Shown one piece after another: positions 1 through 6,608 of a stretch of DNA of 34,529 bases; position 1 is the stretch's first letter, and the number at the start of each line of letters is the position of its first letter. The notes under the pieces are model-generated. The model was not told the DNA's origin. It saw nothing but the letters and a program-made list of their open reading frames with translations, and did no database searches. Source of the stretch: an uncultured Lachnospiraceae bacterium (GTDB lineage: Bacteria; Bacillota; Clostridia; Lachnospirales; Lachnospiraceae); NCBI GenBank assembly GCA_900320485.1, contig ONSO01000012.1, positions 22,967 to 57,495 on the forward strand, written 5' to 3'. The position numbers and the translations under genes were made by a program.

Positions 1-240
1 GCTTTGGCCAGACTGGAGGATTTCAAGGTTTTTGGGCTCCCGGTGCTTTTGGGGACAAGCCGGAAATCCGTCATTGGACTGACGCTGAACCTTCCCGCCG
101 ATCAGCGGGAGGAAGGGACGCTGGTCACCACCGTGCTTGCGGTGATGAAGGGCGTTTCCTTTGTGCGGGTTCATGACGTGGAAAAGAACGTCCGGGCCAT
201 TCAGATGGCAGAAGCCATACGGGAAAGGAGCATCCGATGA
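1..240 (+). CDS. folP: Dihydropteroate synthase, C-terminal part (5' end outside window)
   Basis: This is the last 79 codons of dihydropteroate synthase, which joins p-aminobenzoate to dihydropterin pyrophosphate in folate synthesis in the cytoplasm. The frame is open to the left edge, so the true start lies outside. Two family signatures are visible: GTSRKS, whose lysine contacts the substrate, and RVHDV, whose arginine and histidine bind the pyrophosphate. Both are close to the C-terminus, as expected for the last strands of the TIM barrel. The stop overlaps the start of the next folate gene (ATGA), which indicates translational coupling in a folate operon. Identity is secure despite truncation. 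Confidence 0.93.
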   Translation, partial: ALARLEDFKVFGLPVLLGTSRKSVIGLTLNLPADQREEGTLVTTVLAVMKGVSFVRVHDVEKNVRAIQMAEAIRERSIR

Positions 241-1067
241 TGGATGAGATCAGGATCGACGATCTGGAAATCTACGGATATCACGGCGTATATGCCGAAG
301 AGAAGGAGAAGGGACAGCGTTTTTACGTAAATGCCGTCCTTTTTTTGGATACAAGAAATGCAGGGATAACGGATGACCTGACGCTTTCCGTAAACTACGG
401 AGAAGTCTGTCATAAACTGTCAGAGTGGTTTGTTGAGGAAAAATGGGATCTTTTGGAGACGGTGGCAGAGCGTCTTGCGGGAAAGCTTCTTGGAGAATTT
501 CCGCTGATCCGTCAGACGTGCCTGGAGATCAGGAAGCCTGAAGCGCCCATTGGGCTGCCCTTTGGAAGCGTATCCGTAAAGATCGTAAGGGGTTGGCATG
601 AGGTTTTTCTGTCCATTGGCTCAAATCTTGGAGACAGGGAAGCATATCTGGCCGGGGCCGTGGCGGCATTAAAGGAAAAGGCGGAGATCCGAAACGTAAG
701 GGTGAGTACCTTTTTGGAGACTAAGCCTTACGGGGGCGTAGAGCAGGGGGATTTCCTAAACGGAGCCGTGGCATTGGAGACAACGCTCTCACCAAAGGAG
801 CTCCTTGCGTTTTTGCACGAGGTGGAAGCAAAAGCGGACAGAAAGCGGGAGATCCACTGGGGCCCAAGAACTTTGGATCTGGATGTTTTGTTTTATGATA
901 AGCTGATCTATGAGGATGAAGAGCTGATCCTTCCCCACGTGGATCTGGAAAACAGGGAATTTGTGCTAAAGCCCCTGGCGGAGCTGGCGCCAAACTATCG
1001 CCACCCCGTTCTCGGAAGAACGGTGACGCAGATGTTGCGGGATCTGGAAGAGAAAAATATAAAATGA
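237..1067 (+). CDS. folK: Bifunctional dihydroneopterin aldolase / HPPK (FolB-FolK fusion)
   Basis: A 276-residue fusion of two consecutive folate enzymes. Residues 1-120 are dihydroneopterin aldolase (FolB): EIYGYHG near residue 11, the ETVAERLA glutamate region at 74-81, and the catalytic lysine K100 in RKPEAPI. Residues 121-276 are 6-hydroxymethyl-dihydropterin pyrophosphokinase (FolK): FLSIGSNLGDRE at 124-135 and GPRTLDLDVLFY at 209-220, whose aspartates D214 and D216 bind the two magnesium ions. The product is the pyrophosphate substrate of FolP, encoded immediately upstream with a 4-base overlap. Such FolBK fusions are common in Clostridia. The gene is intact. It converges on the minus-strand Gx transporter gene, with a hairpin between them. 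Confidence 0.95.
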   Translation: MMDEIRIDDLEIYGYHGVYAEEKEKGQRFYVNAVLFLDTRNAGITDDLTLSVNYGEVCHKLSEWFVEEKWDLLETVAERLAGKLLGEFPLIRQTCLEIRKPEAPIGLPFGSVSVKIVRGWHEVFLSIGSNLGDREAYLAGAVAALKEKAEIRNVRVSTFLETKPYGGVEQGDFLNGAVALETTLSPKELLAFLHEVEAKADRKREIHWGPRTLDLDVLFYDKLIYEDEELILPHVDLENREFVLKPLAELAPNYRHPVLGRTVTQMLRDLEEKNIK

Positions 1068-1070
1068 CGG

Positions 1071-1113
1071 AAAAAGGGGGAGACTCGCCGGTGACGGAGG
1101 AGCCTCCCCTTTA
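1071..1113 (-). terminator. Rho-independent terminator between convergent genes (best for minus strand)
   Basis: Read on the minus strand, AAAGGGGAG (its AAA comes from the TAA stop of the Gx transporter gene) pairs with CTCCCC(C)TTT across a loop of about 20 bases that can form an inner CCG/CGG stem. The right arm is followed by a short T-run (TTTTT), so it should end the NusG-II/Gx transporter transcript. On the plus strand the same stem is followed by only TTT, so stopping of the folate operon here is less certain. There is one bulged G in the stem. Confidence 0.65.
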
Positions 1114-1680
1114 CGCGCAGGACCGGAAACTGAGGTGCTTTAAGGCGAAGTGCGCACACAGACCGGTAAAAAGGCCCGTGATGACGGCGCTCAGCATCAG
1201 AAAAGGGAAATAAGCGAGAACGCCCGGAACCCTGGTCAACGTAAAAGCCACAAGGAGCTGGCCAAGATTGTGAAAGACGGCCCCGAAAATGCTGGTGAGA
1301 TAAAGAAAGTTTCCCTGAAGGGCCCAATTTACAAGCACGCAGGCCAGCATGCAAAAAACTCCTCCGCAAAAACTATAAACCAGACTGAGTAATTGGCCGA
1401 AAAAGAAACAGGAAAGTAAAATTCTTGCAACCAGTACCATAAAAGCATCCCTGGCGCCGTAACGCTTCAGGGTGACAAGGGTAACGACGTTTGCCAGGCC
1501 AAGCTTGATCCCGGGAATGGGAAGAAGCGTTGGCAGAAGGCTTTCAAGGCCATAGATCATCAAGGCCGCCGCAGTCAGCAGGGCAAGCATGGCAAGGCGG
1601 CGGGGAGAGAAAGACTTTCTTCCGGCTGATTCTGTTTTTGAGGATTTTTTTTGAACGTGTTTTTCGTTGGAAGTTGGCAT
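1111..1680 (-). CDS. Gx transporter family membrane protein (heptaprenyl diphosphate synthase component I-like; EetB-like)
   Basis: A 189-residue, strongly hydrophobic protein with about five or six membrane segments, of the PF07456 family. The name 'heptaprenyl diphosphate synthase component I' is historical; the fold looks like an ECF-type S component. Visible landmarks are the basic N-terminus, then LLPIPGIKLGLANVVTLVTL, a conserved stretch of this family, and later GAVFHNLGQLLVA. The start at 1680 is chosen because GGGAGG lies 5-10 bases upstream; a start at 1773 would add 31 residues with no family resemblance. It follows a NusG-domain-II gene on the same strand and lies beside a divergent ApbE gene, the arrangement of the eetA/eetB/fmnB part of flavin-based electron-export loci. 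The substrate is unknown. Confidence 0.85.
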   Translation of the reverse strand: MPTSNEKHVQKKSSKTESAGRKSFSPRRLAMLALLTAAALMIYGLESLLPTLLPIPGIKLGLANVVTLVTLKRYGARDAFMVLVARILLSCFFFGQLLSLVYSFCGGVFCMLACVLVNWALQGNFLYLTSIFGAVFHNLGQLLVAFTLTRVPGVLAYFPFLMLSAVITGLFTGLCAHFALKHLSFRSCA

Positions 1681-1782
1681 GGAGTCCTCCCTGTTTTGTC
1701 TAAAAACTGCGTGGTGAGCATCTGCGGCGCGTCCCTGCGCGGGTAAATTTGGAGGTGCCCACAAAAGCGTCATTCCCCGGGA

Positions 1783-2190
1783 TCAATAGGTGAGGGCGTC
1801 CGGGACGCCTGATTCTTCAAGAGGCCGGATGAGGATGACCAAATGATTGGGAAGACAGGTAATGGGAAGCTGGCCGTCCTTTCGAAAACCCTGATGAACG
1901 CAGAGCTTGTCGGGGCAGCTGGCGGCGGAAACGGCGATGCTGCCTTCTTTTACTTCAATGACGTTAAAGGTGCCGTTTTCTCCCGTAACGGTAAAGCTTT
2001 CGTCCGGCGTATCCGCGCTCAAACGGATGGAGCGGATCAAAACGCCGTCCTTGTATATTTCGGCTACCCTGGTTTCATCCCCGGCCCCTTTAGGGAAAAG
2101 GATCATTCCCAGGGAAAGAAGGACCAGAAGCAGTAATAAGATCATCAGCCCCGCGGCAAGCGCTTTGGGGGCAGGAAGGTTTTTTTTCAT
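1783..2190 (-). CDS. NusG domain II-containing membrane-anchored protein (EetA-like)
   Basis: A 135-residue protein with a basic N-terminus and one membrane segment (about residues 11-32, leucine-rich), followed by an extracytoplasmic domain of the 'NusG domain II' family. It is not the transcription factor NusG. Family hallmarks visible are the cysteine motif SCPDKLCVHQG and the later CLPN. The start at 2190 has GAGG about 8 bases upstream. It is the first gene of a two-gene unit with the Gx transporter gene; proteins of this pair correspond, as I recall, to EetA and EetB in Listeria and Lactobacillus extracellular electron transfer loci. The neighbouring ApbE would fit as the flavin-attaching enzyme. 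No NDH-2 or PplA-like flavoprotein is in the window, so the electron-transfer role is inferred. Confidence 0.82.
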   Translation of the reverse strand: MKKNLPAPKALAAGLMILLLLLVLLSLGMILFPKGAGDETRVAEIYKDGVLIRSIRLSADTPDESFTVTGENGTFNVIEVKEGSIAVSAASCPDKLCVHQGFRKDGQLPITCLPNHLVILIRPLEESGVPDALTY

Positions 2191-3334
2191 GAAGACGTCC
2201 TCTTTTCGGAAGCGTATTTCCAATAACAGTATAACAGATAGACGACCTTGGGGGAAGCTTAAATATTTCAGGGGCCGCCTTGCGGCGGTGATGGTTGTTA
2301 TCTTTTCACTGCTTCTTTGTTCCTGCGGGGGCAATGAAAAAAATTCTCAAGCCGCCGAACGGGTCGTAACGCAGGACATAGCCATGGGTACCGTAGTCAG
2401 CCTGACGATCTACCCTAAGGATGAGCAGGAGGCACAGGAAGCTAAGGCATTGGAGCAAAGGATCTTAGAGGAACTTTGGCATCTGGAAAGGGATTGCCTT
2501 TCAAGAAAAGCGGATTCGTCGGAGGTATATAATATCAATCAGCACGCCGGAGACTTAGGGGAAATGCCGGTTTCGGAAGAGCTTGGCAAAATTCTGGAAG
2601 AGTGCAGGCAAATGACGGAGGATTCCGATGGGGCCTTTGACGTTAGCATTGGTGCCCTGGTCACCCTTTGGAAGATTGACGAGGTGGCCGCAGGAGAAAT
2701 TCAGGGAAGCGTTCCTTCCCGGGCAGCGGTGGAGAATGCCCGAAGCTGCGTGGGCATGGACGGGGTGATCCTGGAAAATGGGTGCATTCGCCTTAAGGAA
2801 GGGATGATGCTGGATTTTGGAAGCGTTGGAAAAGGGATTGCCTTGGACCACGTGGAGAAAATGCTAAGGGACGGCGGGGACACGGCGGTACCGGCGGGAG
2901 TTTTTGCCCTTGGCGGAAGTATTTACGTTTATGGAAACAAGCCTGACGGGACGCCCTGGAGAGTTGCCGTAAAGGATCCGTTTTCATCCGGCGGGAACGT
3001 GGGAGTTTTGGAGGTGCCTGCCGGATTTAAGGTTTCTACTTCCGGGGATTATGAGCGGTTTTTTGAAGCTGACGGACGCCGATACTCACATATTTTGGAT
3101 CCAGCCACGGGGTATCCGGCAGACAGCGGGCTTTGCAGTGTGACAATCCTTTCGGAGAGCGGCTTTTTGAGTGATGCACTTTCCACGGCCTGTTACGTCC
3201 TTGGAAAGGAAAAAGGCAGTGCCCTGGCGGAAAAATATCATGCGGAATATCTTTTTGTGGACGAAAATGGAGAGATTTTTATGAGCAATGGCATGAAATC
3301 ACGTTATTTTTCTGAAAACGGCGTCGGAAATTGA
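2189..3334 (+). CDS. FAD:protein FMN transferase (ApbE family lipoprotein)
   Basis: An enzyme that attaches FMN covalently to threonine or serine of extracytoplasmic flavoproteins, using FAD. It is 381 residues from the start at 2189. A positively charged stretch precedes a hydrophobic segment and a cysteine (LLLCSC, near residue 45), suggesting a lipoprotein anchored outside the membrane. Family motifs in order are DFGSVGKGIALD, GGSIYVYG, SGDYERFF, RRYSHILDPATGYP and SDALSTACYVLG, which supply the FAD and magnesium sites. Start choice: ATG 2189 has GGAAGG 9 bases upstream and keeps the basic n-region; ATG 2291 would give a signal peptide with no charge. The 2189 start overlaps the start codon of the divergent NusG-II gene. 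Its target flavoprotein is not in the window. Confidence 0.9.
   Translation: MKTSSFRKRISNNSITDRRPWGKLKYFRGRLAAVMVVIFSLLLCSCGGNEKNSQAAERVVTQDIAMGTVVSLTIYPKDEQEAQEAKALEQRILEELWHLERDCLSRKADSSEVYNINQHAGDLGEMPVSEELGKILEECRQMTEDSDGAFDVSIGALVTLWKIDEVAAGEIQGSVPSRAAVENARSCVGMDGVILENGCIRLKEGMMLDFGSVGKGIALDHVEKMLRDGGDTAVPAGVFALGGSIYVYGNKPDGTPWRVAVKDPFSSGGNVGVLEVPAGFKVSTSGDYERFFEADGRRYSHILDPATGYPADSGLCSVTILSESGFLSDALSTACYVLGKEKGSALAEKYHAEYLFVDENGEIFMSNGMKSRYFSENGVGN
2228..2236 (-). promoter_or_regulatory. Extended -10 promoter element for the NusG-II/Gx transporter unit
   Basis: On the minus strand the sequence TG-T-TATACT forms an extended -10 box about 38 bases before the NusG-II start codon. No good -35 hexamer is visible at 17 bases, which is usual for extended -10 promoters. 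Predicted transcript start is near 2221, giving a leader of about 30 bases. Confidence 0.5.
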
Positions 3335-3343
3335 CTGGAAAAC

Positions 3344-3372
3344 TTGTGAAAAAAGAAAAAATGGTGTAAAAT
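3344..3372 (+). promoter_or_regulatory. Sigma-A-type promoter for the arsR-family gene
   Basis: TTGTGA at 3344-3349 and TAAAAT at 3367-3372 are separated by exactly 17 bases, in an A-rich stretch just after the ApbE stop. Predicted start is near 3379, about 65 bases before the gene. I see no clear ArsR-type 12-2-12 palindrome here, so autoregulation cannot be asserted. Confidence 0.55.
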
Positions 3373-3445
3373 AGTAATATGCCCTTAGTATAGGCCTCGG
3401 GGAAAAAGGGGAAAAGACTTGGCTGGAATGTGGGAGGACGCAAAA

Positions 3446-3799
3446 ATGGAGGAACGTCAGGAAAACGGATTTTTGATCTTATCGGAAAAGGAGGCTGCCG
3501 AGGTGGAAGAAAAGCTTCCCCCTGAAGAGGAAATGCAGGACTTGGCGGAATTCTTTAAGGTGTTTGGGGATGCCACGAGATTAAAGATTCTTTTGGCGCT
3601 TCTTTGCCGTGAGATGTGCGTGTATGACATTGCGGCCCTGCTTGGCATGACGCAGTCGGCCATTTCCCATCAGCTCCGGATCTTAAAACAGATGGATCTG
3701 GTAAAAAACCGGAGAGAAGGAAAAACCATATTCTATGCACCTGCGGATGCACACATTGTGTCGATCTTAAGAACCGGCCTGGATCACATTGAGGAGTAG
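3446..3799 (+). CDS. ArsR/SmtB-family metal-sensing repressor (CzrA-like)
   Basis: A 117-residue winged-helix repressor. The start at 3446 is set by GGGAGG 8 bases upstream; an upstream TTG at 3419 is possible but poorer. Residues 40-90 hold the ArsR helix-turn-helix (FGDATRLKILLAL, then the recognition helix in MTQSAISHQLRILK). The alpha-3 site sequence is EMCVYDI, related to but not identical with the ELCVCDL arsenic/lead/cadmium site. The C-terminal helix carries D101-x-H103-x10-H114-x2-E117, the alpha-5 zinc/cobalt sensing pattern of SmtB/CzrA, fully intact. A zinc or cobalt responsive repressor is therefore likely. No metal efflux gene lies next to it, so its regulon is elsewhere or unexpected. 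Confidence 0.88.
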   Translation: MEERQENGFLILSEKEAAEVEEKLPPEEEMQDLAEFFKVFGDATRLKILLALLCREMCVYDIAALLGMTQSAISHQLRILKQMDLVKNRREGKTIFYAPADAHIVSILRTGLDHIEE

Positions 3800-3865
3800 G
3801 TTGGAACGGTAAGCGGGGGATGACTTCGGGGGGAGACGGAAATAAGACGGGAAGAGGAACCGAAC

Positions 3866-4993
3866 ATGACAGACTTGATGGTATTACGCGGACGGTTGGA
3901 TGAGATAGATGAGAAGATCGTGTCACTTTACGAGCAGCGGATGGACGTATGCAAGGAGGTGGCGGAATATAAGATCAGTACGGGGAAGAAGGTCTTTGAC
4001 AGACAGAGGGAAAATGAGAAGCTGGCAAAGGTGAAATCCCTGACCCATGATGATTTTTACGCAAAGGGCGTGGAGGAGCTGTTTGAGCAGATCATGTCCT
4101 TCAGCAGAAAGCTTCAGTACAGGATGCTTTCCGAGAGCGGCGTTCAGGGGAGGCTTCCCTTTATCGGCGTGGATGCACTGGAGACGGAAAAAGCTAGGGT
4201 CGTGTTTCAGGGAGCGGACGGTGCCTATTCCCAGGCGGCCATGATGAAGTATTTTGGAGATGAAGTAAGGAGCTTTCACGTGGATACGTTCCGGGAGGCC
4301 ATGGAGGCCATTGACGAGGGCGCGGCGGATTTTGCCGTGCTTCCCATCGAGAATTCCACGGCGGGGATCGTCAGTGAAAATTATGACCTTTTGGCAGAAT
4401 TTGAGAACTACGTGGTAGGCGAGCAGATCATTCGCATCGAGCACTGCCTTTTGGGCCTGCCCGGGACGAAGCTGGAGGACGTGAAAACGGTGTACTCCCA
4501 TCCCCAGTCCCTGATGCAGAGCGCAAGATTCTTATCGGAGCATGACTGGCAGCAGGTCAGCATGCAGAACAACGCCTTTGCCGCCCAAAAAGTTGCGAAG
4601 GACGGCAGACGGGATCAGGCAGCCATTGCCAGTGAGCATGCGGCTAAGATCTATGGGCTGGAAGTCCTGAAAAAGGGTGTAAACATGGATGATTCCAACT
4701 CCACGAGGTTTATCATCGTGACAAATCAGAGGATTTTTCGAAAGGATGCCGGGAAGATCAGCATTTGCTTTGAGGTGCCTCACGAGAGCGGTTCCCTGTA
4801 CCATGTCCTGTCACATTTTATCTACAATGACCTGAACATGACAAGGATTGAAAGCCGTCCCATTCCGGAGCGCAGCTGGGAATATCGGTTCTTTGTGGAT
4901 TTTGAGGGTAACCTGGCGCAGGCATCCGTTAAAAATGCACTCAGGGGACTGAGAGAGGAAGCCATCAATCTGAGGATTTTGGGGAACTATTAA
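3866..4993 (+). CDS. pheA: Bifunctional chorismate mutase / prephenate dehydratase
   Basis: A 375-residue enzyme that makes phenylpyruvate from chorismate, the committed branch to phenylalanine. Residues 1-85 are an AroQ-type helical chorismate mutase (LRGRLDEIDEKIVSLYEQR). Residues 110-285 are the dehydratase, with FQGADGAYSQAA, LPIENSTAG, HPQSLMQ and the catalytic NSTRF at 278-282. Residues about 296-375 are an ACT domain with the ESRPIP phenylalanine-binding signature, so feedback inhibition by phenylalanine is expected. The start has GAGGAA upstream. The spacing to the previous gene is 66 bases with no terminator seen, and it may share transcripts with neighbours. No tRNA-like attenuator was recognised upstream. 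Confidence 0.95.
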   Translation: MTDLMVLRGRLDEIDEKIVSLYEQRMDVCKEVAEYKISTGKKVFDRQRENEKLAKVKSLTHDDFYAKGVEELFEQIMSFSRKLQYRMLSESGVQGRLPFIGVDALETEKARVVFQGADGAYSQAAMMKYFGDEVRSFHVDTFREAMEAIDEGAADFAVLPIENSTAGIVSENYDLLAEFENYVVGEQIIRIEHCLLGLPGTKLEDVKTVYSHPQSLMQSARFLSEHDWQQVSMQNNAFAAQKVAKDGRRDQAAIASEHAAKIYGLEVLKKGVNMDDSNSTRFIIVTNQRIFRKDAGKISICFEVPHESGSLYHVLSHFIYNDLNMTRIESRPIPERSWEYRFFVDFEGNLAQASVKNALRGLREEAINLRILGNY

Positions 4994-4995
4994 CG

Positions 4996-5022
4996 GATCG
5001 GTTGTTAGTTTTAAGGCCGATC
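4996..5022 (+). other. Hairpin between pheA and the ppx-like gene
   Basis: GATCGG at 4996-5001 pairs perfectly with CCGATC at 5017-5022 across a 15-base loop that is T-rich (TTGTTAGTTTTAAGG). There is no T-run after the right arm, so it is not a standard terminator; it might be a weak attenuator, an RNA-processing site or chance. Confidence 0.3.
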
Positions 5023-5049
5023 TGATCGATCACAAAGGGGGAGTACGCA

Positions 5050-6600
5050 GTGAGTTTAAAGACCTTTGCCGCCATTTCCGTCGGCAGTTTTGAATTGACC
5101 ATGAAGATCTTTGAATTCTCCGGAAGGAATACCATTCGGGAGATCGATTGCCTGAGCCAGAATCTGGATCTGGGGAGTGAAACCTATGCCACGGGAACGC
5201 TCAGCAAGGAAAAGATCGACGAGCTCTGCAGAACGCTGGTTGATTTTAAAGAGGTCATGAAGAGCTATCGCGTGGATGCCTTCCGGGCCTATGGTACCAG
5301 TGCCCTGAGGGAGACGAAGAACACGCTGATCGTTTTGGATCAGATCGCCCAGCGAACGGGGATCGAGGTAAAGATCCTGAGCAATTCGGAGCAGCGTTTT
5401 CTGGATTATAAATCCGTGGCCTCCAAGGGTGAGAGCTTTCGCAAGATCATAGAGGAAAAGACGGCCATCGTAGACATAAGCAACGGAAGCATCCAGCTTT
5501 CCCTGTTTGAGAATGATGCCCTGATGAGCACGCAAAACCTGCGCCTTGGCGTTTTGAGACTGCAGGAAATGCTGGCCCATTTAAATGCCGGCAGGGAGAG
5601 GATGGAAGCATTGGTGGATGAGTATGCGGAAGCGCAGCTCGCCCCCTACAAGAAATTATACTTAAAGGATCGTGAGATCCGGAACATTATCATCGTGGAC
5701 GACTACATTTCGCCCTGGGCCATTCGCAGGGCGGGGAATGACGCAGGAAAATCCACCATTGAGCTGGAGGACTTTGAAAGCCTGATGGATCTGCTTCACA
5801 ACGGCGGAACCATGGGAGCTGCAAAGGCTCTGGGCATTGCGGAGGAGAAGGTACCGCTGGTGATGATCAGTGCCGTGCTGGCAAAAAGGATCGCAAAGGT
5901 CATGGGAGCAACAAAGGTTTGGGCACCGGGAGTAACGCTTTGCGACGGCATGGCATATGAGTATGCGGAAGAGATTAAAATGTTCCGGGGGGAACATGAC
6001 TTCGAGAGGGACATCATCGCCTGCGCGGGGGGCGTCAGTAAGCGTTACATGGGAAGCCGCAAAAGGGCGGAAACACTGGAGTACCTTGCCACTACCATTT
6101 TTGACAGCATGAAAAAGATCCACGGCCTCGGGAAGAGGGAGCGCCTGTTCCTCCAGATCGCAGCCCTGCTGCATGACTGTGGAAAGTATGTATCCCTTGT
6201 AGACATCGGAGAGAGATCCTATGAGATCATCATGGCCACGGAGATCATCGGACTTTCCCATGCGGAGCGAGAGATTGTTGCCAGCGTGGTGCGCTATAAT
6301 CACAGCGATTTTACCTACTATGGCTATAATGAGAGCCGGGGCGCGGATTTCTCCGGCAGGGAGAGCTATCTGATCATTGCAAAGCTTACGGCGATCCTCA
6401 GGCTGGCTAACAGCCTTGACCGGAGCCATAAACAAAAGCTGCGAGGCATGAAGGCACAGCTTTTAGAGAATGAATTATATCTTACCATTGACACGCAGGA
6501 GGACATCTCGCTGGAGAAGGGATTCTTTGACGTTTCCGCGGAATTTTTCCGGGAGGTGTTCAGCGTAGATCCCATCTTAAAGACAAAAAAGAATTTTTAG
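5050..6600 (+). CDS. ppx: Ppx/GppA-family phosphatase with C-terminal HD domain
   Basis: A 516-residue protein predicted to hydrolyse polyphosphate or (p)ppGpp-type substrates. Residues 1-300 resemble the two-lobed Ppx/GppA ATPase-like fold: YGTSALRETKN at 81-91, LSNSEQRFLDY at 110-120 and VDISNGS at 141-147. These are looser than the usual consensus (DIGGGS, GEEEA), so activity or specificity may differ. Residues about 320-516 form an HD domain (LLHDCGKYV with H375-D376) and the family's RLANSLDRSH segment at 451-460. The start is GTG at 5050 with AAAGGGGGAG upstream. It sits 8 bases before ppk1, the polyphosphate-making enzyme, so a paired synthesis/degradation unit is likely. Confidence 0.85.
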   Translation: MSLKTFAAISVGSFELTMKIFEFSGRNTIREIDCLSQNLDLGSETYATGTLSKEKIDELCRTLVDFKEVMKSYRVDAFRAYGTSALRETKNTLIVLDQIAQRTGIEVKILSNSEQRFLDYKSVASKGESFRKIIEEKTAIVDISNGSIQLSLFENDALMSTQNLRLGVLRLQEMLAHLNAGRERMEALVDEYAEAQLAPYKKLYLKDREIRNIIIVDDYISPWAIRRAGNDAGKSTIELEDFESLMDLLHNGGTMGAAKALGIAEEKVPLVMISAVLAKRIAKVMGATKVWAPGVTLCDGMAYEYAEEIKMFRGEHDFERDIIACAGGVSKRYMGSRKRAETLEYLATTIFDSMKKIHGLGKRERLFLQIAALLHDCGKYVSLVDIGERSYEIIMATEIIGLSHAEREIVASVVRYNHSDFTYYGYNESRGADFSGRESYLIIAKLTAILRLANSLDRSHKQKLRGMKAQLLENELYLTIDTQEDISLEKGFFDVSAEFFREVFSVDPILKTKKNF

Positions 6601-6608
6601 GGGGGCTT

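Noticed and set aside
1150..1392. Plus-strand open frame opposite the Gx transporter gene
   Set aside because: It is antisense to a clear membrane-protein gene, has no family resemblance and no ribosome site.
1783..2190. Transcription factor NusG
   Set aside because: Only the extracytoplasmic 'NusG domain II' family with an N-terminal membrane anchor is present; there is no NGN or KOW domain.
4996..5022. Terminator after pheA
   Set aside because: The stem is perfect for 6 pairs, but no T-run follows; listed only as a hairpin.
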